The notes beneath the pieces are model-generated. The model saw nothing but the letters and a program-made list of their open reading frames with translations, was not told the DNA's origin and did not search any database. A stretch of 17,618 bases of DNA from Desulfobacterales bacterium (lineage in GTDB: Bacteria; Desulfobacterota; Syntrophobacteria; B119-G9), in NCBI GenBank assembly GCA_026992215.1, contig JALXAI010000338.1, positions 1 to 17,618 on the forward strand, in the 5' to 3' direction. How positions within the stretch are numbered: the stretch's first letter is position 1; every line of letters starts with the position of its first letter. Position numbers and translations under genes: made by a program. This document shows, one piece after another, positions 15,181 through 17,618 of this stretch.

Positions 15181-15363
15181 TCAGTTATTTTCTTTTTCCA
15201 GCGGAACGGCTTCATCAATAAGCATTATGGGGATGTCGTCTTTTATCCTGTACAGCAACTTGCAGGCGTCGCAGATCAAGCCCGTTCCCTGTTCGTTAAG
15301 CTTCACGTCTCCCTTGCACTTGGGGCACGCAAGGATTTCCAGCAACTCTTTACTGATAGCCAT
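15181..15363 (-). CDS. Trm112 / UPF0434 (YcaR-like) zinc-ribbon protein
   Basis: This 60-residue protein has the full Trm112 pattern: LLEILACPKCKGD with C13 and C16, a second pair C31 and C34 (ICDAC), and the C-terminal LLYRIKDDIPIMLIDEA. In eukaryotes and archaea Trm112 activates several methyltransferases. The bacterial homologues (YcaR in Escherichia coli, encoded between lpxK and kdsB) have no settled role but recur in LPS loci. All four cysteines are present, so zinc binding is plausible. The start is well supported, with GGAGGG five bases upstream of the ATG at 15363. It is the second gene of the minus-strand operon, between the heptosyltransferase and the MsbA-like transporter. Confidence 0.9.
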   Translation of the reverse strand: MAISKELLEILACPKCKGDVKLNEQGTGLICDACKLLYRIKDDIPIMLIDEAVPLEKENN

Positions 15364-15365
15364 CT

Positions 15366-15375
15366 TTCCCTCCTG
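15366..15375 (-). promoter_or_regulatory. Strong ribosome binding site for the Trm112-like gene
   Basis: Read on the minus strand, AGGAGGGAAAG directly precedes the ATG at 15363. It is the best Shine-Dalgarno match on this strand and fixes the start of the small gene. Confidence 0.75.
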
Positions 15376-15398
15376 AAAATTATCAATAAGCGAGCGGT

Positions 15399-15420
15399 GT
15401 CCCGAGCCTGTCGACAGGAC
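15399..15420. repeat. Palindromic element between heptosyltransferase and Trm112-like genes
   Basis: A perfect 12-bp palindrome, CCTGTCGACAGG, lies at 15407-15418 within a 22-base element whose ends, GTCC and GGAC, can also pair. The element resembles the widely dispersed intergenic sequence around TCGACAGGCTC that recurs in many environmental genomes. It sits in the 92-bp gap after the heptosyltransferase stop and upstream of the Trm112-like gene. It could act as an mRNA hairpin within the operon, an operator, or a dispersed repeat copy. Confidence 0.5.
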
Positions 15421-15455
15421 GTAATTTTGATATGCCTTCAGTAGAAGACAACTTT

Positions 15456-16481
15456 TTACTCAGGTCCAAACACCTGCCGGAGCGTTTCGGCCACCTTTTC
15501 GACAGTTATGTCTTTCATGCATTCCATGTCCCTGTCGCATACCTTTTTAAAACACGGTCTGCAATCAATATCGGCCTTAAACACAACATGTTCTTCCCCG
15601 TATGGCCCCGTTCTCGAAGGATCGGTAGGCCCGAATAACGCGAAAACCTTTTTGCCCAGAGCCGCAGCAAGATGCATGGGGCCGGAATCGTTTGTAACTA
15701 CGGCTTCGGCTTTATCCAGAATGTACGGAAGATCCTTCAGGGAAGTTTTTCCCGCAAGGTTAACCACGCCTTTTTTAGCCTTCCCTTCCACTACGTCTCC
15801 AAGATACGACTCCACGCTGCTTCCAATAACGATGACATTCATACCAAGCTTCTCTATCACAAATTGAGCCAGTTCTGCATAATTTTTTGCGGGCCACCTC
15901 TTGGTTGTCCATCTTCCGCCGGGGCAAAAAACGATGTTTCTTCCTACGGGAAAATCAAAACGTTGTGGCCGGCGACTCTTAAAACGTGCCACGAGGTCTT
16001 CCGGTATCACCCTTATCCCCAGCGCCTCGGCCAGCTTGATTGTCCTCACCAGCGCATGTTCCCCCTTATCAACCTTTGTCCGAATATTATAAAAAAAAGT
16101 GTTTGGCTCATTTTTCCACCTGAAACCGAAACGTTTTGGCGCTCCCGAAAGATAGCTGAAAAAACCGCTGCGGAAAAGCCCCTGGAAATCCAGGACCCAA
16201 TCAAATCGGCAGCTTCTCAATTTTATGACGGTTCTGACTTGGCTGTTCACGTAACCCCACGGGTCATCCTTAAACCCGTGCCTTCTAAACGCCACTGATT
16301 CATCCACGTCCACCAACAAATCAACAAGAGGTTTGTATTCTTCCAACACGAACCAGGAAATGTGAACCGAAGGTAGTTGTCTTTTCAGGGCCTGGACCAC
16401 GGGAATGGTATGAACGATGTCACCAAGGGAACTCGGCTTCATTATAAGCACCCTGTCGTCACCCGATATACGTTGCCTCAC
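15456..16481 (-). CDS. LPS heptosyltransferase, GT9 family (WaaC-like N-terminus)
   Basis: This GT-B enzyme of about 341 residues belongs to glycosyltransferase family 9, which adds ADP-heptose to the LPS inner core at the cytoplasmic face. Visible motifs, numbered from the TTG at 16487: VLIMKPSSLGDIVHTIP near 13-29, as in heptosyltransferase I; CPGGRWTTKRWPAKNYAELA near 188-207; and the donor-binding TNDSGPMHLAAALG at 265-278 with FGPTDPSRTGPYG after it. A cysteine set C309, C312, C317 and C323 near the C-terminus is often seen in bacterial GT9 proteins. I place the start at the GTG at 16481 because GAGG lies seven bases upstream; the TTG at 16487 abuts that sequence. It is probably the first gene of the minus-strand operon. 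It implies a heptose-containing core and hence a Gram-negative envelope. Confidence 0.88.
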   Translation of the reverse strand: MRQRISGDDRVLIMKPSSLGDIVHTIPVVQALKRQLPSVHISWFVLEEYKPLVDLLVDVDESVAFRRHGFKDDPWGYVNSQVRTVIKLRSCRFDWVLDFQGLFRSGFFSYLSGAPKRFGFRWKNEPNTFFYNIRTKVDKGEHALVRTIKLAEALGIRVIPEDLVARFKSRRPQRFDFPVGRNIVFCPGGRWTTKRWPAKNYAELAQFVIEKLGMNVIVIGSSVESYLGDVVEGKAKKGVVNLAGKTSLKDLPYILDKAEAVVTNDSGPMHLAAALGKKVFALFGPTDPSRTGPYGEEHVVFKADIDCRPCFKKVCDRDMECMKDITVEKVAETLRQVFGPE

Positions 16482-16503
16482 TTTCAATCCTCACCGTGTG
16501 CCC

Positions 16504-16513
16504 CTGTGCACAG
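16504..16513. promoter_or_regulatory. Palindrome CTGTGCACAG upstream of the heptosyltransferase gene
   Basis: This perfect 10-bp palindrome lies about 22 bp upstream of the heptosyltransferase start. It extends to an imperfect 16-bp dyad (16501-16516). The position suits a repressor operator or a 5'-leader hairpin; no regulator can be named. Confidence 0.3.
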
Positions 16514-16760
16514 AGGCTCCGATAAAATAATCTGCGGCGTGCTCGATATACGTCGCAAAGTATTGCCGGAAGCACGTTCCCAGAATGGAGCACTTCCCGT
16601 TAATTTTCAGGATCTACGAACCCTCGATACGCTTGCCTAACAAGATCTTGAGTACTGCTCCCCTATGCCACGGGTATTTTCCCATTCCCCTGCAATCAGC
16701 TCGCGATCGAATTACGCTCAACACAGCTCCCACGAACTCGGCAGACGTGACCCATAGATT

Positions 16761-16798
16761 AAAACTTTTTCGGGCTATCAACAACAAAACTTTTCGGG
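16761..16798. repeat. Direct repeat AAAACTTTT(T)CGGG, two copies
   Basis: Copies start at 16761 (AAAACTTTTTCGGG) and 16786 (AAAACTTTTCGGG), 25 bp apart and differing by one T. That spacing is about two and a half helical turns. Paired operator half-sites or a small duplication are both possible. Confidence 0.4.
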
Positions 16799-16996
16799 AA
16801 TTACATCAAAAAATTACTCCTGACATAGCGGCAATTTTTCTTTCCAGGCCGGGACCATTTTCGACTGCATCGGACCTATGTACCCGACTCAAAAAAATCC
16901 CGTCTTGTTTTGAAGCAGGCGAATCGTGTATTCTTTATGCCCTGGTAAATACACATGGACCATCCTGCTCATTGTCAGGAGCAAGGTACATTTCTG

Positions 16997-17025
16997 TTGA
17001 AAAAATTTGAATGGTTCGCAATCAT
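16997..17025 (+). promoter_or_regulatory. Weak sigma70-like promoter candidate for the nucleotidyltransferase
   Basis: TTGAAA at 16997-17002 (5 of 6 consensus) is followed after 17 bp by AATCAT at 17020-17025 (4 of 6). This would start transcription about 140 bp before the ATG at 17170. The -10 box is poor, and such matches occur by chance in AT-rich intergenic DNA. Confidence 0.2.
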
Positions 17026-17169
17026 AAACGCTGAGATTACAACAGTATGCGAGGACTTCAAGAAAAATTCACCTGGTGCGCGGGCTGATTTTACTCCGGA
17101 TACGGCTTCAGGCTTACCGGAAATTCGAAAAACTCATAATAGGATTTTCCCGAAAGGAAATTGCCAGTT

Positions 17170-17618
17170 ATGGACGCAATTGTTTTAGCAGCAGGTTTTG
17201 CAACAAGACTGAGGCCGCTTTCCCTGGTTCGTCCCAAGGTACTGCTTCCGATCTGCAACAGGCCTCTTCTCGATATCATTATAACCCGGTTGCACTCATG
17301 CAACTTCACAAGAATTCACATAAACACGCACCACCTGGCCCGTTGCATAGATTCGTTCCTGAAGAAACGAGATTATCCTGTCGAGACAATCACCCACCAC
17401 GAGGAAAAAATCCTGGGAACCGGCGGAGGGATACACAGAATTGCCGAAACCATAAACGGCCCTGATGATTCCATTCTTATCATTAATGGCGATGTTCTCG
17501 CTGGTATTGATATCGAATCGGTATGGAGGCACCACCAGGAATCAGGCGCCGCGGTGACAATGGTTATGATGGATATGCCGCTTTACAATAATGTCCTGGT
17601 AGACAGCGAATTGACGAT
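17170..17618 (+). CDS. Sugar-1-phosphate nucleotidyltransferase, N-terminal part (3' truncated)
   Basis: An uninterrupted frame of 149 codons starts at the ATG at 17170, preceded by AAAGGAAA about ten bases upstream, and runs off the right edge. It begins MDAIVLAAGFATRLRPLS, then PKVLLPICNRPLLD, HHEEKILGTGGGI near residues 76-88 and IINGDVLAG near 103-111. These are the nucleotide-binding loop, the PK motif, the sugar and nucleotide contacts, and the GD motif of the NTP-transferase superfamily (mannose-1-phosphate guanylyltransferase, MurU and glucose-1-phosphate types). The enzyme makes an NDP-sugar from NTP and sugar 1-phosphate in the cytoplasm, a donor for glycosyltransferases such as those here. 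One oddity: the usual GxGTR loop reads GFATR. The C-terminal half is missing, so neither the sugar nor a fused kinase or left-handed-helix domain can be judged. Confidence 0.88.
   Translation, partial: MDAIVLAAGFATRLRPLSLVRPKVLLPICNRPLLDIIITRLHSCNFTRIHINTHHLARCIDSFLKKRDYPVETITHHEEKILGTGGGIHRIAETINGPDDSILIINGDVLAGIDIESVWRHHQESGAAVTMVMMDMPLYNNVLVDSELT

Larger units (their letters stand above)
16488..17169. other. About 680 bp between divergent genes, no convincing gene
   Basis: This is the longest non-coding stretch in the window, separating the minus-strand heptosyltransferase operon from the plus-strand nucleotidyltransferase. The open frames in it (16585-17010 and 16955-17188, plus strand) have no ribosome binding site and no recognisable motif. 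Visible structure: the palindrome CTGTGCACAG at 16504-16513, and a direct repeat AAAACTTTT(T)CGGG at 16761-16774 and 16786-16798. No tRNA or terminator was seen. It presumably carries the promoters for both directions. Confidence 0.6.

Noticed and set aside
15672..16298. 208-codon frame on the plus strand
   Set aside because: It lies entirely antisense to the well-supported GT9 heptosyltransferase.
16585..17010. 141-codon plus-strand open frame in the long intergenic region
   Set aside because: No ribosome binding site, no motif and no hydrophobic pattern, with a composition unlike the neighbouring genes. Treated as chance in non-coding DNA.
17076..17465. 129-codon plus-strand frame overlapping the nucleotidyltransferase
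   Set aside because: It is out of frame with a clear NTP-transferase sequence starting at 17170 and has no recognisable content.
1..17618. CRISPR arrays, insertion sequences, tRNA or rRNA genes, prophage
   Set aside because: No regularly spaced repeats, transposase motifs, cloverleaf-like sequences or phage genes were seen on reading.

Overview
The window reads as an envelope-glycan (LPS or related surface glycolipid) biosynthesis region of a Gram-negative bacterium, probably an uncultivated lineage. The evidence is a GT9 heptosyltransferase, an MsbA-type lipid flippase, a Trm112-type protein, an array of polyprenyl-phosphate sugar synthases and ArnT-like GT-C transferases, moderate GC content and short intergenic gaps. 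No marker gene allows a firm taxonomic call. I saw no tRNA, rRNA, CRISPR array, insertion sequence or phage gene.

Layout. Plus strand 1-10188: the 3' end of a beta-propeller glycosidase-like gene, a UPF0104/LPG-synthase-TM type membrane protein, an FAD-dependent amine-oxidase-like protein, two large GT39-like membrane glycosyltransferases, a GT2 enzyme with two C-terminal membrane helices, a translationally coupled (alpha/alpha)-toroid protein of unknown function, and a second UPF0104-type protein. Minus strand 16487-10201, converging on it with only 12 bp between stop codons: heptosyltransferase, Trm112-like zinc-ribbon protein, MsbA-like ABC transporter, YdjC/ChbG-family deacetylase, and two paralogous DPM1/ArnC-like GT2 synthases separated by a 339-bp gap. 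After about 680 bp without a convincing gene, a sugar nucleotidyltransferase starts at 17170 on the plus strand and runs off the window.

How the genes may work together (inference). GT2 enzymes with C-terminal membrane pairs usually load a sugar onto undecaprenyl phosphate in the cytoplasm. GT39/ArnT-like enzymes use such carriers on the periplasmic side, and UPF0104-type proteins often accompany them. The most interesting point is a YdjC deacetylase directly next to an ArnC-like GT2 and downstream of an MsbA-like flippase, with ArnT-like GT39 genes nearby. This is the gene logic of the Francisella FlmF2-NaxD-FlmK and Bordetella LgmA-B-C pathways, which decorate lipid A with a hexosamine. The plus-strand cluster, with an orphan FAD enzyme and a toroid protein, looks like a second, less characterised lipid-linked glycan unit.
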